From Pseudoduganella violacea (lineage in GTDB: Bacteria; Pseudomonadota; Gammaproteobacteria; Burkholderiales; Burkholderiaceae_D), in contig NZ_JACHXD010000029.1 of the NCBI RefSeq assembly GCF_014191875.1, positions 1 through 38,142 of the forward strand: a DNA stretch of 38,142 nt, given 5' to 3'. A program made the translations under genes and the position numbers. Positions 8,091 to 16,729 of the stretch are shown here, piece by piece. Numbering within the stretch: the stretch's first letter is position 1; each line of letters starts with the position of its first letter. The notes under the pieces are model-generated. The model had not been told where the DNA came from. It did no database searches and was given only the letters and a program-made list of their open reading frames with translations.

Positions 8091-8637
8091 GCAAAACCTG
8101 ATTATCAAAGGCCGCGAAATCGTGGAAGACGATTGGCAGGTGCTGCGCCTGGCCGAGGGCGAGGATGCGGAAACGGTGCCAGTCCCGGCCGGCAAGGTCA
8201 TCGTGCCGCTGCAAGTGTGGCTGAGCCAGCGCGCCGCGCTGGAGGCGCGCGCCGAGATCGGCGTCTGGATCGCCAGCGACGAGCGCCCCGAGGCGCTCAA
8301 GGGCGAGCTGGATCGCTTTGGCGTGGTGGCGGTGGACTTCCCCAAGTTCACCGATGGCCGCGGCTATTCGATCGCCTACAATCTGCGCACCCGCCTGGGC
8401 TACAAGGGCGAGCTGCGCGCCATCGGCGACGTGCTGCGCGACCAGCTGTTTTCCATGCACCGCGTCGGCTTCAACGCCTACGCCACGCGCCCCGACCGCA
8501 GCATCCACGATGCGCTCAAAGGCTTGACCGTGTTCTCCGAAACCTACCAGGCTTCGGTGGACGAGCAGCAGCCCTTGTTCCGCCGCCACCACCGCGAAGC
8601 CCAGCCGGCCGGCGGCGACGCCGGTTACGGCATCTGA
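8083..8637 (+). CDS. DUF934 family protein linked to sulfite reduction
   Basis: A 184-residue soluble protein of the DUF934 family, which is regularly found next to siroheme sulfite reductases in proteobacteria and is often labelled a probable oxidoreductase in sulfite reduction. Conserved-looking parts are PLQVWLSQRAAL, VDFPKFTDGRGYSIAYNLRTR and GEVLRDQLF-like GDVLRDQLFSMHRVGFNAY. I see no cysteine pair or nucleotide-binding loop that would fix its chemistry. I chose the ATG at 8083, nine bases after GGAG; ATG 8077 and TTG 8068 are in frame but too close to or upstream of that site. It overlaps cysI by ATGCCTGA, suggesting coupled translation. Confidence 0.87.
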   Translation: MPEQNLIIKGREIVEDDWQVLRLAEGEDAETVPVPAGKVIVPLQVWLSQRAALEARAEIGVWIASDERPEALKGELDRFGVVAVDFPKFTDGRGYSIAYNLRTRLGYKGELRAIGDVLRDQLFSMHRVGFNAYATRPDRSIHDALKGLTVFSETYQASVDEQQPLFRRHHREAQPAGGDAGYGI

Positions 8638-8650
8638 CAGGAGCGCCAGC

Positions 8651-9367
8651 ATGAGCCAGCCGGACACCCTGGTGGCGCAGACGCGCCTGACCCTGGAACG
8701 CATCGCGCGTGACTTCTCGCCTGCTGTTTTCGCCTCCAGCCTGGCGGCCGAGGATATGGTGCTGACGGACCTGATCCTGAAAGCCCGGCTTCCGATCGGC
8801 ATCTTTTCGCTGGAAACGGGCCGCTTGCATCCTGAAACGCTGGCCATGCTGGACCAGGTGAAAGAGCGCTACAGCTACGAGATCGCGCTGTACCGCCCGC
8901 AGCCGGAAGCGGTGGACGCCTATGTCGCCGCGCACGGCCTAAATGGTTTTTACGACAGCGTGGAGCTGCGCCGCGAATGCTGCCGCATCCGCAAGGTGGA
9001 GCCGCTGAGCCGCGCCCTGTTCGGCAACAAGGCCTGGGTCACGGGCCAGCGCCGCGCCCAATCCAGCACCCGCTCTTCGCTGCTGGTGGAGGAAGACGAT
9101 CCGGCCCACTTCATGACCAAATTTAACCCGCTCGCCGACTGGTCGGAACAGGATATCTGGGACTATATCCGCGCCAATAATGTGCCGTACAATGAATTGC
9201 ACGACCAAGGCTATCCCTCCATCGGCTGCGCGCCCTGCACGCGCGCCATCCAGCCCGGAGAGGACGTTCGCGCCGGTCGCTGGTGGTGGGAAAATCCGGA
9301 ATCGAAGGAATGCGGCCTGCATCTGGTCGATGGAAAACTGATTCGCATCAAATCCGTGGCGGCTTGA
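8651..9367 (+). CDS. cysH: Adenylyl-sulfate reductase, thioredoxin-dependent
   Basis: A 238-residue reductase of the CysH family that makes sulfite from activated sulfate. The [4Fe-4S] ligands Cys110-Cys111 (RECCRIRKVEPL) and Cys193/Cys196 (GCAPCTR) mark it as the APS-using type rather than the cluster-free PAPS type. The catalytic Cys221 sits in the C-terminal ESKECGLH motif. This agrees with the absence of an APS kinase (cysC) from the operon. Start ATG 8651 follows AGGAG, 13 bases after the DUF934 stop. The product acts in the cytoplasm between CysDN and CysI. Confidence 0.95.
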   Translation: MSQPDTLVAQTRLTLERIARDFSPAVFASSLAAEDMVLTDLILKARLPIGIFSLETGRLHPETLAMLDQVKERYSYEIALYRPQPEAVDAYVAAHGLNGFYDSVELRRECCRIRKVEPLSRALFGNKAWVTGQRRAQSSTRSSLLVEEDDPAHFMTKFNPLADWSEQDIWDYIRANNVPYNELHDQGYPSIGCAPCTRAIQPGEDVRAGRWWWENPESKECGLHLVDGKLIRIKSVAA

Positions 9368-9403
9368 GTTCTAACCCGCCACCCACACAAGAACAGGCTA
9401 TCA

Positions 9404-10345
9404 ATGAACGCTCTGCTTGACACCCCAACTCTCGGCCTTGGCGACGTGAACGCGCGCCACCTCGATGCACTGGAATCGGAAGCCATCCACATCCTGCGCG
9501 AAGTGGCCGCCGAATGCAGCAACCCTGCCCTGCTGTTCTCGGGCGGGAAAGATTCCGTGGTGCTGCTGCGCCTTGCGGAAAAGGCTTTCCGTCCCGGTAA
9601 ATTCCCCTTCCCGCTGGTGCATATCGATACCGGCCATAACTTCGCGGAAGTGATCGAGTTCCGCGACCGCCGCGTGGCCGAATTGGGCGAGCGCCTGATT
9701 GTCGGCTCGGTCGAGGATTCGATCAAGAAGGGCACGGTGCGCCTGCGCAATCCGCAGACCGATTCGCGCAACGCGGCGCAGGCGGTGACGCTGCTGGAAA
9801 CCATCGCCGAACATGGCTTCGACGCCTGCATCGGCGGCGCGCGCCGCGATGAAGAGAAGGCCCGCGCCAAGGAGCGCATCTTCTCCTTCCGCGACGAATT
9901 CGGCCAGTGGGACCCGAAAGCGCAGCGCCCGGAGCTGTGGGACCTGTATAACACCCGCGTCCATCCCGGCGAGAATATGCGTGTGTTCCCGATCTCGAAC
10001 TGGACCGAGCTGGATGTGTGGCAGTACATCGCGCGCGAAAAACTGGCCCTGCCTTCGATCTACTTCGCGCACGAGCGCCAGGTCATTCCGCGCAACGGCC
10101 TGCTGGTGCCGCTGACCGACCTGACCCCGGCGCGCGAAGGCGAAACGGTGGAAAGCCAGGTGGTGCGCTTCCGCACCGTGGGTGATATTTCCTGCACCTG
10201 CCCGGTGTCCTCGGACGCGGCCACGGTGGAAGCGATCATCGCCGAAACCGCCGTCACCCAGATCACCGAACGCGGCGCCACCCGCATGGACGACCAGACT
10301 TCCGAAGCCTCGATGGAAAAACGTAAGAAAGCAGGATACTTCTGA
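9404..10345 (+). CDS. cysD: Sulfate adenylyltransferase subunit 2
   Basis: The 313-residue small subunit of ATP sulfurylase, which adenylates sulfate to APS. It is an N-type ATP pyrophosphatase with the PP-loop in LLFSGGKDSVVLLRLAEKA (about 44-62). Other family motifs are HIDTGHNFAEVIEFRD and CIGGARRDEEKARAKER, and the C terminus MEKRKKAGYF is typical. Its length is normal (about 300-315). It overlaps cysN by one base (TGATG), so the two subunits are translationally coupled. Confidence 0.96.
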   Translation: MNALLDTPTLGLGDVNARHLDALESEAIHILREVAAECSNPALLFSGGKDSVVLLRLAEKAFRPGKFPFPLVHIDTGHNFAEVIEFRDRRVAELGERLIVGSVEDSIKKGTVRLRNPQTDSRNAAQAVTLLETIAEHGFDACIGGARRDEEKARAKERIFSFRDEFGQWDPKAQRPELWDLYNTRVHPGENMRVFPISNWTELDVWQYIAREKLALPSIYFAHERQVIPRNGLLVPLTDLTPAREGETVESQVVRFRTVGDISCTCPVSSDAATVEAIIAETAVTQITERGATRMDDQTSEASMEKRKKAGYF

Positions 10346-11652
10346 TGAACGCATTGAACGAGAACCTGTCCGAGCGCGGCCTGCTGCGCTTCATCACCGC
10401 CGGCTCGGTGGACGATGGCAAGAGCACCCTGATAGGCCGCCTGCTGTTCGACAGCAAGGGCATCTTCGCCGACCAGCTGGCCGCCGTGTCGCGCGCCAAG
10501 CATAAGCGCACGGTGGGCGACACCATCGACCTGTCGCTGCTGACCGACGGCCTGGAAGCGGAACGCGAACAGGGCATCACCATCGACGTGGCTTACCGCT
10601 ACTTCGCCACGCCCAAGCGCAAATTCATCATCGCCGACACGCCGGGCCATGAGCAGTACACGCGCAATATGGTGACGGGCGCGTCCACCGCCGATGCCGT
10701 CATCATCCTGGTCGACGTGTCGAAAGTGAAGCTGCGCGAGGATGGCGGCGTCGACCTGCTGATCCAGACCAAGCGCCATTCGACCATCGCCCACCTGCTG
10801 CAGATCGAGCATGTGGTGGTAGCCGTCAACAAGATGGATCTGGTGAACTACGACCAGGCGATTTACGAGCGCATCGTCACGGCTTACCAGGAATTCGCCC
10901 AGACCCTGGGCCTGAAGGACGTGACCACGATTCCGCTGTCGGCCCTGACCGGCGACAATGTGGTCGATGCCGGCGACAAGATGGGCTGGTATCAAGGCCC
11001 GACCCTGATCGAGCTGCTGGAATCGCTGTCGGTGTACGACGAGTCGCACAACGCCCCCTTCCGCTTCCCGGTGCAGCTGGTGGCGCGCCACAATGGCCAT
11101 GAAGCGAACGACTTCCGCGGCTATATGGGCCGCATCGAATCGGGCCGCGTGGCCGTGGGCGACAAGCTGGTGGTGCAGCCTTCGGGCCAGAGCGCCACGG
11201 TGAAAGACATCCTGACGCTGGAAGGCTCGCACCAATCGGCCAGCGCCGGCCAGTCGATCACCCTGCTGCTGGAAGAATACCTGGACGTGTCGCGCGGCGA
11301 TATGCTGGCATCCAGCACCCAGCCGGCCACGCTGCTCAAACAAGTCAGCGCCGACATCTGCTGGCTGTCGGAAGATGCGCTGGACCTGCGCCGCAAGTAC
11401 TGGATCAAGCACGGCACCAAGCAGACGGCGGCCAAGATTGCCAAAATCGATTCTATCCTTGACATCAACACCCAGCAGCGGCACGATGCGGATGCCCTGA
11501 AACTCAACGATGTGGCGCGTATCGCGCTGACCGTGCAGCAGCCGCTGGCGGCCGACGCGTATGCCGACATCCGCGCCACCGGGGCCTTCATCCTGATCGA
11601 TGAGGTGACGCACCAGACGGTCGCCGCCGGCATGATACGCCTCGGCGAATAA
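10345..11652 (+). CDS. cysN: Sulfate adenylyltransferase subunit 1 (GTPase)
   Basis: The 435-residue GTPase subunit that drives the CysD reaction by GTP hydrolysis. The EF-Tu-like G domain has the P-loop GSVDDGKSTLIGRL (about 16-29), switch II DTPGHEQYTRNM and the NKMDL guanine motif, followed by two beta-barrel domains. The length fits CysN alone; it lacks the C-terminal APS kinase found in CysNC fusions, agreeing with the APS-reducing CysH upstream. Confidence 0.96.
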   Translation: MNALNENLSERGLLRFITAGSVDDGKSTLIGRLLFDSKGIFADQLAAVSRAKHKRTVGDTIDLSLLTDGLEAEREQGITIDVAYRYFATPKRKFIIADTPGHEQYTRNMVTGASTADAVIILVDVSKVKLREDGGVDLLIQTKRHSTIAHLLQIEHVVVAVNKMDLVNYDQAIYERIVTAYQEFAQTLGLKDVTTIPLSALTGDNVVDAGDKMGWYQGPTLIELLESLSVYDESHNAPFRFPVQLVARHNGHEANDFRGYMGRIESGRVAVGDKLVVQPSGQSATVKDILTLEGSHQSASAGQSITLLLEEYLDVSRGDMLASSTQPATLLKQVSADICWLSEDALDLRRKYWIKHGTKQTAAKIAKIDSILDINTQQRHDADALKLNDVARIALTVQQPLAADAYADIRATGAFILIDEVTHQTVAAGMIRLGE

Positions 11653-11684
11653 GAAGAAACAGCAGGGCCAGCAAGGAAAGCTTC

Positions 11685-12449
11685 ATGCCAGCATTCGGGA
11701 AAGTGTATTTGATCGGCGCCGGTCCCGGCGCCCAGGATTTGATTACCCTGCGCGGTGCGCGCTTGCTGGCCGAGGCCGAAGTGGTTCTGTACGATGCGCT
11801 GGTGACGGACGAGATGCTGGAGCTGTGCCCGCAGGCCGTGAAAATCTCGGTCGGCAAGCGCTGCGGCCAGCGCTCGGCGGCCCAGCACTTCATCAATCAG
11901 CAGTTGGTCGAGTGCGCAGGCAAATACAGCATGGTGGTGCGCTTGAAAGGCGGCGACCCCATGCTGTTCGGGCGCGCCGACGAGGAATTGAGCGCGCTTG
12001 AAGCCGAGGGCATCGAAGTCGAAGTCGTCCCCGGCATCACCACGGCCGTGGCGGCGGCGGCGGCCAGCAAGCAGCCGCTGACCAAGCGCGGCGTGGCGCG
12101 CAGCGTGGCCTTCTTCACCTCCAGCACCGCGCCCGGCCATCCGGAAGACGTGGCGATTCCGTCCACCGACACCCTGGTGCAGTATATGGGCGGACGCGAA
12201 GCCATTGCCACCGCGCAGCGCCTGCTGGACCAGGGCCGCCGCCCCGATACGCCGGTGGTGGTGATCGAAAATGTCAGCCGCCCCGATCAGCGCATCGGCC
12301 GCATTACCTTGGCCGAGCTGGCGCATGGCCTGGATGGCGCCCAAGGTCCGGTGCTGGTCATGCTGGGCGAGGCCATGAAAACCCGTCTGCACCAGCCCGG
12401 CCTGGGCGAACCGGCAGCCGACGCGCTGCCCCCTGCCCGTCAAGCCTGA
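11685..12449 (+). CDS. cobA: Uroporphyrinogen-III C-methyltransferase
   Basis: A 254-residue SAM-dependent methylase that converts uroporphyrinogen III to precorrin-2, the first committed step to siroheme. Family signatures are YLIGAGPGAQDLITLRGARLL at the N terminus, RLKGGDPMLFGR in the middle and VVPGITTAVAAAA. It has no N-terminal precorrin-2 dehydrogenase/ferrochelatase part as in full CysG, so those steps need other enzymes; a SirB-type chelatase lies at 14033-14437. The ribosome site AAGGAAA precedes ATG 11685, 32 bases after cysN. Its place in the operon ties siroheme supply to sulfite reductase. Confidence 0.94.
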   Translation: MPAFGKVYLIGAGPGAQDLITLRGARLLAEAEVVLYDALVTDEMLELCPQAVKISVGKRCGQRSAAQHFINQQLVECAGKYSMVVRLKGGDPMLFGRADEELSALEAEGIEVEVVPGITTAVAAAAASKQPLTKRGVARSVAFFTSSTAPGHPEDVAIPSTDTLVQYMGGREAIATAQRLLDQGRRPDTPVVVIENVSRPDQRIGRITLAELAHGLDGAQGPVLVMLGEAMKTRLHQPGLGEPAADALPPARQA

Positions 12450-12521
12450 GGCGCCGTCGCTTTGGGCGCCCGGCTGGCGGCGCAGGCGCTAAAATACCGC
12501 CTTTGCAATTGCGGAGGTTTT

Positions 12522-13259
12522 ATGTCACAAGCACACGAGATTCTGGAGCGCGCGCGCCATGCGCGGCTGGCGGGCAAGTTTGAAGATGCCCTGCGCGACC
12601 ATCTCTGGTTCCACGAAAACGCCCTGGAAACCGATCCGTCGCTGAACGGTGTGCGCCTGTCCTTCGCCCTGCGCGACTGGATTTACCTGGGCGAACAATT
12701 CCCGCTGGCGCGCCGCGCCCTGCAGGGCTTGCGCGACCGCGACACCGCGCGCCTGCTGAACGGCGACGCCACGCTGGCGCGCTTCCAGGACATCAGCGCC
12801 ATCAATGGCGCGCTGGGCGAAGAGCGCGCCACCCACGACCTGTTCACGCAGATCGACGCCAATCTGCCCGACCTGGCGCGCCAATGCGCCGACCTGGCCC
12901 TGCCGGCATTGGTGGCCTGCGAGGACTTCGCGCTGGCGCGCCGCTATCTGCCGCAGCCGGTGGAACGCATCGGCGCCATGGCCACGCGCCTGAACAATTT
13001 CGCCGAAGAGCTGGCGCGCGGCGGCAAAACCTCGTCCGCCCCCGCGCTGCTGGCCTATGTGCTCAACTACGCCAAGGAGGTGCGGCTGATCCTGGAAGTG
13101 CTGCGCCGCCAGGGCGAGGATGAGGAAGTCGAGCAAGCCGGCGCCGCCGCACTGGAACAGCTGAAGTCGGACGCGCTACGCGACGCCGTGCAGCGCGAAT
13201 TCGAGCAACCCGGCGCCACCATCGCCGCCATGCTGGCGCAAAGCCGCAACAAGGAATAA
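12522..13259 (+). CDS. Uncharacterised helical repeat protein, first of tandem paralogs
   Basis: A 245-residue, probably cytoplasmic, all-helical protein that I do not recognise. The N terminus (about 5-40, ERARHARLAGKFEDALRDH) looks like a TPR-type helix pair. It aligns along its whole length with the next gene: FALRDWIYLGEQFP with FALHHWLELAEAYP, LARRYLPQPV with LAHSYLPEPM, and REFEQPGATIA with KEFEQPGTLLA. There is no signal peptide, membrane segment or catalytic motif. The ATG at 12522 follows GCGGAGG; the frame is open upstream but without a ribosome site. It lies 72 bases after cobA and may belong to that transcript. Confidence 0.75.
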   Translation: MSQAHEILERARHARLAGKFEDALRDHLWFHENALETDPSLNGVRLSFALRDWIYLGEQFPLARRALQGLRDRDTARLLNGDATLARFQDISAINGALGEERATHDLFTQIDANLPDLARQCADLALPALVACEDFALARRYLPQPVERIGAMATRLNNFAEELARGGKTSSAPALLAYVLNYAKEVRLILEVLRRQGEDEEVEQAGAAALEQLKSDALRDAVQREFEQPGATIAAMLAQSRNKE

Positions 13260-13262
13260 ACC

Positions 13263-14036
13263 ATGGACGAGCTGCGGGATATCTACCAGAACGCGCTGGA
13301 AGCGCAGGAGGCGGGCGAATACGAAGAAGCGCTGCGCCTGCACCGGCATTTCCACGACTATGCGGGCAGGCAGGAACGCAATCTGTTCCGTTTCAGCCGC
13401 TTCGCCCTGCATCACTGGCTGGAGCTGGCCGAAGCTTATCCGCCCGCACTGGCAGCCCTGCGGGCGCTTGGCGAACGCGAAACCGCGCTGCTGCTCGCCG
13501 GCGAAACCGAAATCCGCATCGCCGATGGCAGCAGCGAGGACCGCTTCCCCCTTATCGTCGACATCAACCGCCTGCTGGACGACGAGCAGGCCACGCTTGA
13601 GCTGTTCCGCCAGTTCCAGGTCAAGATGCCGGAACTGGCGGCGCAAGCCTTCCACCAGGCCGTGGACGCCATCGTTGCTTGCGGCGATTTCCAGCTGGCG
13701 CATAGCTATCTGCCTGAACCCATGGCCGCGATCAAACAGGACGCCGCGGATCTGAACCGCATTTTCCAGGCCATGGCTGGCGATGCCAGCAAGCTTTCCA
13801 CCGTGCGCCTGATGGGCGAAACCCTGGGCTATGTGAAACAGGCCGTGCTGCAATGGCAGGTGCTGAAAGGATTGGGAAAGGAAGAAGAAGCGGGCCAGTT
13901 TGCCGGCGACGCAGAGAACCTGCTCGACCGGCCAAGTTTGCGCCGCGTCATGCGCAAGGAATTCGAGCAGCCAGGAACGCTGCTGGCTGAGTGGTCGCAC
14001 AGCCAGCAAGCGTTCTGGCTGCAGGACGCGGCTTAA
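13263..14036 (+). CDS. Uncharacterised helical repeat protein, second of tandem paralogs
   Basis: A 257-residue paralog of the preceding protein, three bases downstream, so the pair is almost certainly co-translated. Its N-terminal helix pair EAQEAGEYEEALRLHRHFH is again TPR-like, and the EFEQPG motif recurs near the C terminus, but the last 15 residues differ. The two have diverged strongly, suggesting an old duplication with separate roles or a heterodimer. No signal peptide or catalytic motif is visible. Its stop codon overlaps that of the opposing sirB gene. Function unknown. Confidence 0.75.
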   Translation: MDELRDIYQNALEAQEAGEYEEALRLHRHFHDYAGRQERNLFRFSRFALHHWLELAEAYPPALAALRALGERETALLLAGETEIRIADGSSEDRFPLIVDINRLLDDEQATLELFRQFQVKMPELAAQAFHQAVDAIVACGDFQLAHSYLPEPMAAIKQDAADLNRIFQAMAGDASKLSTVRLMGETLGYVKQAVLQWQVLKGLGKEEEAGQFAGDAENLLDRPSLRRVMRKEFEQPGTLLAEWSHSQQAFWLQDAA

Positions 14037-14437
14037 ACGCCTCCAGCCCCGGGCGCCACACCGGCAGCGCCCAGCGCGCCGACGCAGTAATCGGTCATGG
14101 CGCGCAGCACATCGGGGTCTTCGCCTACCGCGCCCACCACATGGATGCGCAGAGCCGGATAGCTGGCGCGCAGCTGGTCCAGCATCAGCGGCAGGTCGCG
14201 CAGCACATGGCCGCCCTGTCCCAGGAACACCGGCACCACCGTCACCTCGTCGACGCCAGCGGCCACCAGCGCCGCCACCTGCTGCTGCAGCAGCGGTTCC
14301 ATCAACTCCAGAAAAGCCAGCGAGACATCGGTATCGGGCAGGCGCGCCTGCGTCAGCTCGCGCAGGCGTTCGAAAGGCGCGGCCCAGCTGGCGGCGCGCG
14401 CGCCATGGGCAAACAGGATCAGCGCGTGCTTGCCCAT
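14033..14437 (-). CDS. Sirohydrochlorin chelatase, SirB/CbiX type
   Basis: A 134-residue single-domain chelatase of the CbiX-short/SirB group. The N-terminal motif ILFAHGARAASWAAPFERL carries the metal-ligand His (about 11). The segment TVVPVFLGQGGHVLRDLP holds the second conserved His (about 83). It would insert iron into sirohydrochlorin to give siroheme, completing the path begun by CobA on the facing operon; cobalt insertion is the alternative. It begins one base after the lptG stop (TGAGATG), so it rides on the lptF-lptG transcript. The tail is Gly/Ala/Pro-rich. Confidence 0.85.
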   Translation of the reverse strand: MGKHALILFAHGARAASWAAPFERLRELTQARLPDTDVSLAFLELMEPLLQQQVAALVAAGVDEVTVVPVFLGQGGHVLRDLPLMLDQLRASYPALRIHVVGAVGEDPDVLRAMTDYCVGALGAAGVAPGAGGV

Positions 14438-14438
14438 C

Positions 14439-15605
14439 TCAGTGCCGCTCCACCCACCACAAGGCGCCCAGCGCCAGCATCAGGAAGATCAGACTCGGCA
14501 TGATGGCCGTGACCACGGCCGGCCAGGTCGACAGCATGCCCAGATGCGAGAACAGGGTATTCACCAGCAGGTAGCCGACGCCGATCATGATGCCGATGAA
14601 AATCTTCAGGCTGACGCCGCCGCTGCGGGTGTGCAGATAGGCGAACGGCAAGGCCAGGGCCATCAGCACGAAGATAGCCAGCGGGTCGAACAGTTTCTTC
14701 CAGAACGCGATCTTGAAGCGCTCGGTGCCTTGCTTGTTTTCCTGCAGGTGGCGGGTATACACGCGCAGCTCGTTGGCCGACATGCGCTCCGGATCGGAGG
14801 CCGATACCGACAGGATCTTGGGCGTGATCTCCGACACCAGATCCTTGGTCGGATGGGTCTGGATGGCGATGGCACTGCTCTCCTGGCCGAAGTGGTTGGC
14901 GCGCGTAGCTTCCGCGCCGGCCGCCAGCACGGCGTTGCTGAAATGGTTTTCCGTCACATCGTGCAGGCGCCAAACATTATTTCCCTGAAAAATACCGGTC
15001 TTGGCCTGGGTGATGGAACGCAGGCGGAAGCTGGTGTCGAATTCGTAAAGCTTGACGCCGACCAGCTGCCCGTCCGGCAAGACTTCCTTCACATTGAAGA
15101 AGCGCGTGCCTTGCACGGCGCCGCTCATGCCATCGCTCTTGACCACATCCTTGGTCCACAGGCCGGAACGGAATTCGGCCGACACCGTGGCGCCGCGCCC
15201 AGTCAGGCGCACTTTCTCGGCCAGCGGCCCAGTGCGCGGCGTGATCACTTCGCCGAAGATGAAGGTGACGATCACCAGGCCGATGCCGATGCGGAACAGC
15301 ATCCAGCCCGCCATGCGGGTCGACATGCTGGACGCGCGCATGATGGTGAATTCCGAGGTCGAGGCAAATTGCGCCATCGTGTAAATGGTGCCGATCAGGG
15401 CCGCCACCGGCATCACCTTGTACACATTGCTCGGCAACATAAGCAGCGTATACAGCATGGCATGCTGCAGGGTATAGCCGTTCTTGCCGACCGAGGCCAG
15501 CTCGCCGCTCAGGTCCATGAAGGCCTGCAGGCCGAGGAAGGCCAGCAACACGAAGGCTACGGCCTTGACGATGGAAACGGCAAAATAGCGTTGCAGGATA
15601 CTCAT
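14439..15605 (-). CDS. lptG: LPS export ABC transporter permease LptG
   Basis: A 388-residue inner-membrane permease of the YjgP/YjgQ family, part of the LptB2FG complex that extracts lipopolysaccharide toward LptC. N-terminal membrane helices (ILQRYFAVSIVKAVAFVLLAFLGL), a periplasmic jellyroll-like middle and C-terminal helices (ALPFAYLHTRSG, GVYLLVNTLF-like GVGYLLVNTLF) fit the family. The ATG at 15605 overlaps the lptF stop by four bases; the longer open frame upstream lies inside lptF. The order lptF-lptG is the conserved one. Confidence 0.94.
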   Translation of the reverse strand: MSILQRYFAVSIVKAVAFVLLAFLGLQAFMDLSGELASVGKNGYTLQHAMLYTLLMLPSNVYKVMPVAALIGTIYTMAQFASTSEFTIMRASSMSTRMAGWMLFRIGIGLVIVTFIFGEVITPRTGPLAEKVRLTGRGATVSAEFRSGLWTKDVVKSDGMSGAVQGTRFFNVKEVLPDGQLVGVKLYEFDTSFRLRSITQAKTGIFQGNNVWRLHDVTENHFSNAVLAAGAEATRANHFGQESSAIAIQTHPTKDLVSEITPKILSVSASDPERMSANELRVYTRHLQENKQGTERFKIAFWKKLFDPLAIFVLMALALPFAYLHTRSGGVSLKIFIGIMIGVGYLLVNTLFSHLGMLSTWPAVVTAIMPSLIFLMLALGALWWVERH

Positions 15606-16729
15606 TGGGATACAGCTTTCTTGCTGCCGCCGCGCTTGAGCGCAGCCATCAGGGCCAGCGGGTGATAACGGTGGTTTACGTTCAAACGCCAGGCAAACAG
15701 GATCAGCACGGCCAGCGCCGCAGCCAGGTGCAGCGGCCACCAGGAGACCGCGAACGGCAATTTGCCTTGCTTGACGCTAGCCTCCAGCACCTTGCTGATA
15801 TTGTTATAGGCGAAGAAAATCAGCACCGCGATAATCAGGTTGGTCGAACTGCCCGCGCGCGGATTGACGAAGCCCAGCGGAATCGCCAGCAGCAGCAGGA
15901 CCAGGCAGGAAATCGGCGCGCCGATGCGGTACAGCAGCTCGCCGCGCGTGGCATTGGTCGGGCTTTCCAGGAGCTCCTTGGTGGTCATGGCGGCCTCCAT
16001 CGGCGCATCGGCTTCCTGCGCCTGCTGCGCCACGCGCATGCTGTAGCGCTCGAATTCCATGGTCTGGAAATCGGCCTGGCCCGGCGTGCCCTGGTAGCGG
16101 CGGCCGTTTTTCAGCACCAGATAGCTGGACCCGTCGGGCGTGGTGCTGATGACGCCTTCCTTGGCCACCACCACCGACGTGCCGCGCGCATCGACCGAAT
16201 TGACGAAAACATTCTGCACCACCGCGCTTTTGCCGGCCACCGCCTCCACGAAGAAAATGCGGTTGCTGGACGAGGATTCCTTGAATTGGCCGGGCGCGAC
16301 CTTTTGCAAATCCTCGCGTTTGTTAAAGCGTTCGATATATTCGCTGCTTTTTTGCTTGGCCCACGGGGTGGCAAAGAAACTCAGGGCGCCGGTCAATATA
16401 ATCAAAGGCAGGCCGAAAGTCAGCACCGGACGAATCCATTTTGCTAAACTCTGGCCCGACGCAAACCAGACCACCATCTCGGAATCGCGATAAGTGCGCG
16501 TAACGACCATCAGCACAGAAATAAAACTGGTGAGGATGATGACAGTTGGCAGATAATTCAGGGCTGCGAACGCGATGAGCGCGACCACGTCGGTCGACGC
16601 TACCTTGCCGCCCGCGGCTTTGCCGAGAATGGAGATCAGGGTCCACGTCACGAGGATGGAAAACAGCACCGTGAAAGTAGCCCCTGCGGAACTGGCCAGC
16701 TCGCGTTTAAGGGCGCGTTGGAAAATCAT
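15602..16729 (-). CDS. lptF: LPS export ABC transporter permease LptF
   Basis: A 375-residue inner-membrane permease, partner of LptG. The start MIFQRALKRELASSAGATF is characteristic of LptF, with membrane helices at about 15-35, 55-78 and 100-122, a periplasmic domain, then helices from about 275 (ISCLVLLLLAIPLGFVNPRAGS). It is divergent from pepA across 71 bases, a neighbour pair common in beta- and gammaproteobacteria. No clear ribosome site precedes the ATG, and a TATAAA box sits only seven bases upstream. Confidence 0.95.
   Translation of the reverse strand: MIFQRALKRELASSAGATFTVLFSILVTWTLISILGKAAGGKVASTDVVALIAFAALNYLPTVIILTSFISVLMVVTRTYRDSEMVVWFASGQSLAKWIRPVLTFGLPLIILTGALSFFATPWAKQKSSEYIERFNKREDLQKVAPGQFKESSSSNRIFFVEAVAGKSAVVQNVFVNSVDARGTSVVVAKEGVISTTPDGSSYLVLKNGRRYQGTPGQADFQTMEFERYSMRVAQQAQEADAPMEAAMTTKELLESPTNATRGELLYRIGAPISCLVLLLLAIPLGFVNPRAGSSTNLIIAVLIFFAYNNISKVLEASVKQGKLPFAVSWWPLHLAAALAVLILFAWRLNVNHRYHPLALMAALKRGGSKKAVSQ

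Noticed and set aside
6234..8351. Long minus-strand open frame opposite cysI
   Set aside because: Antisense shadow; the cysI cluster ligands and operon order are unambiguous on the plus strand.
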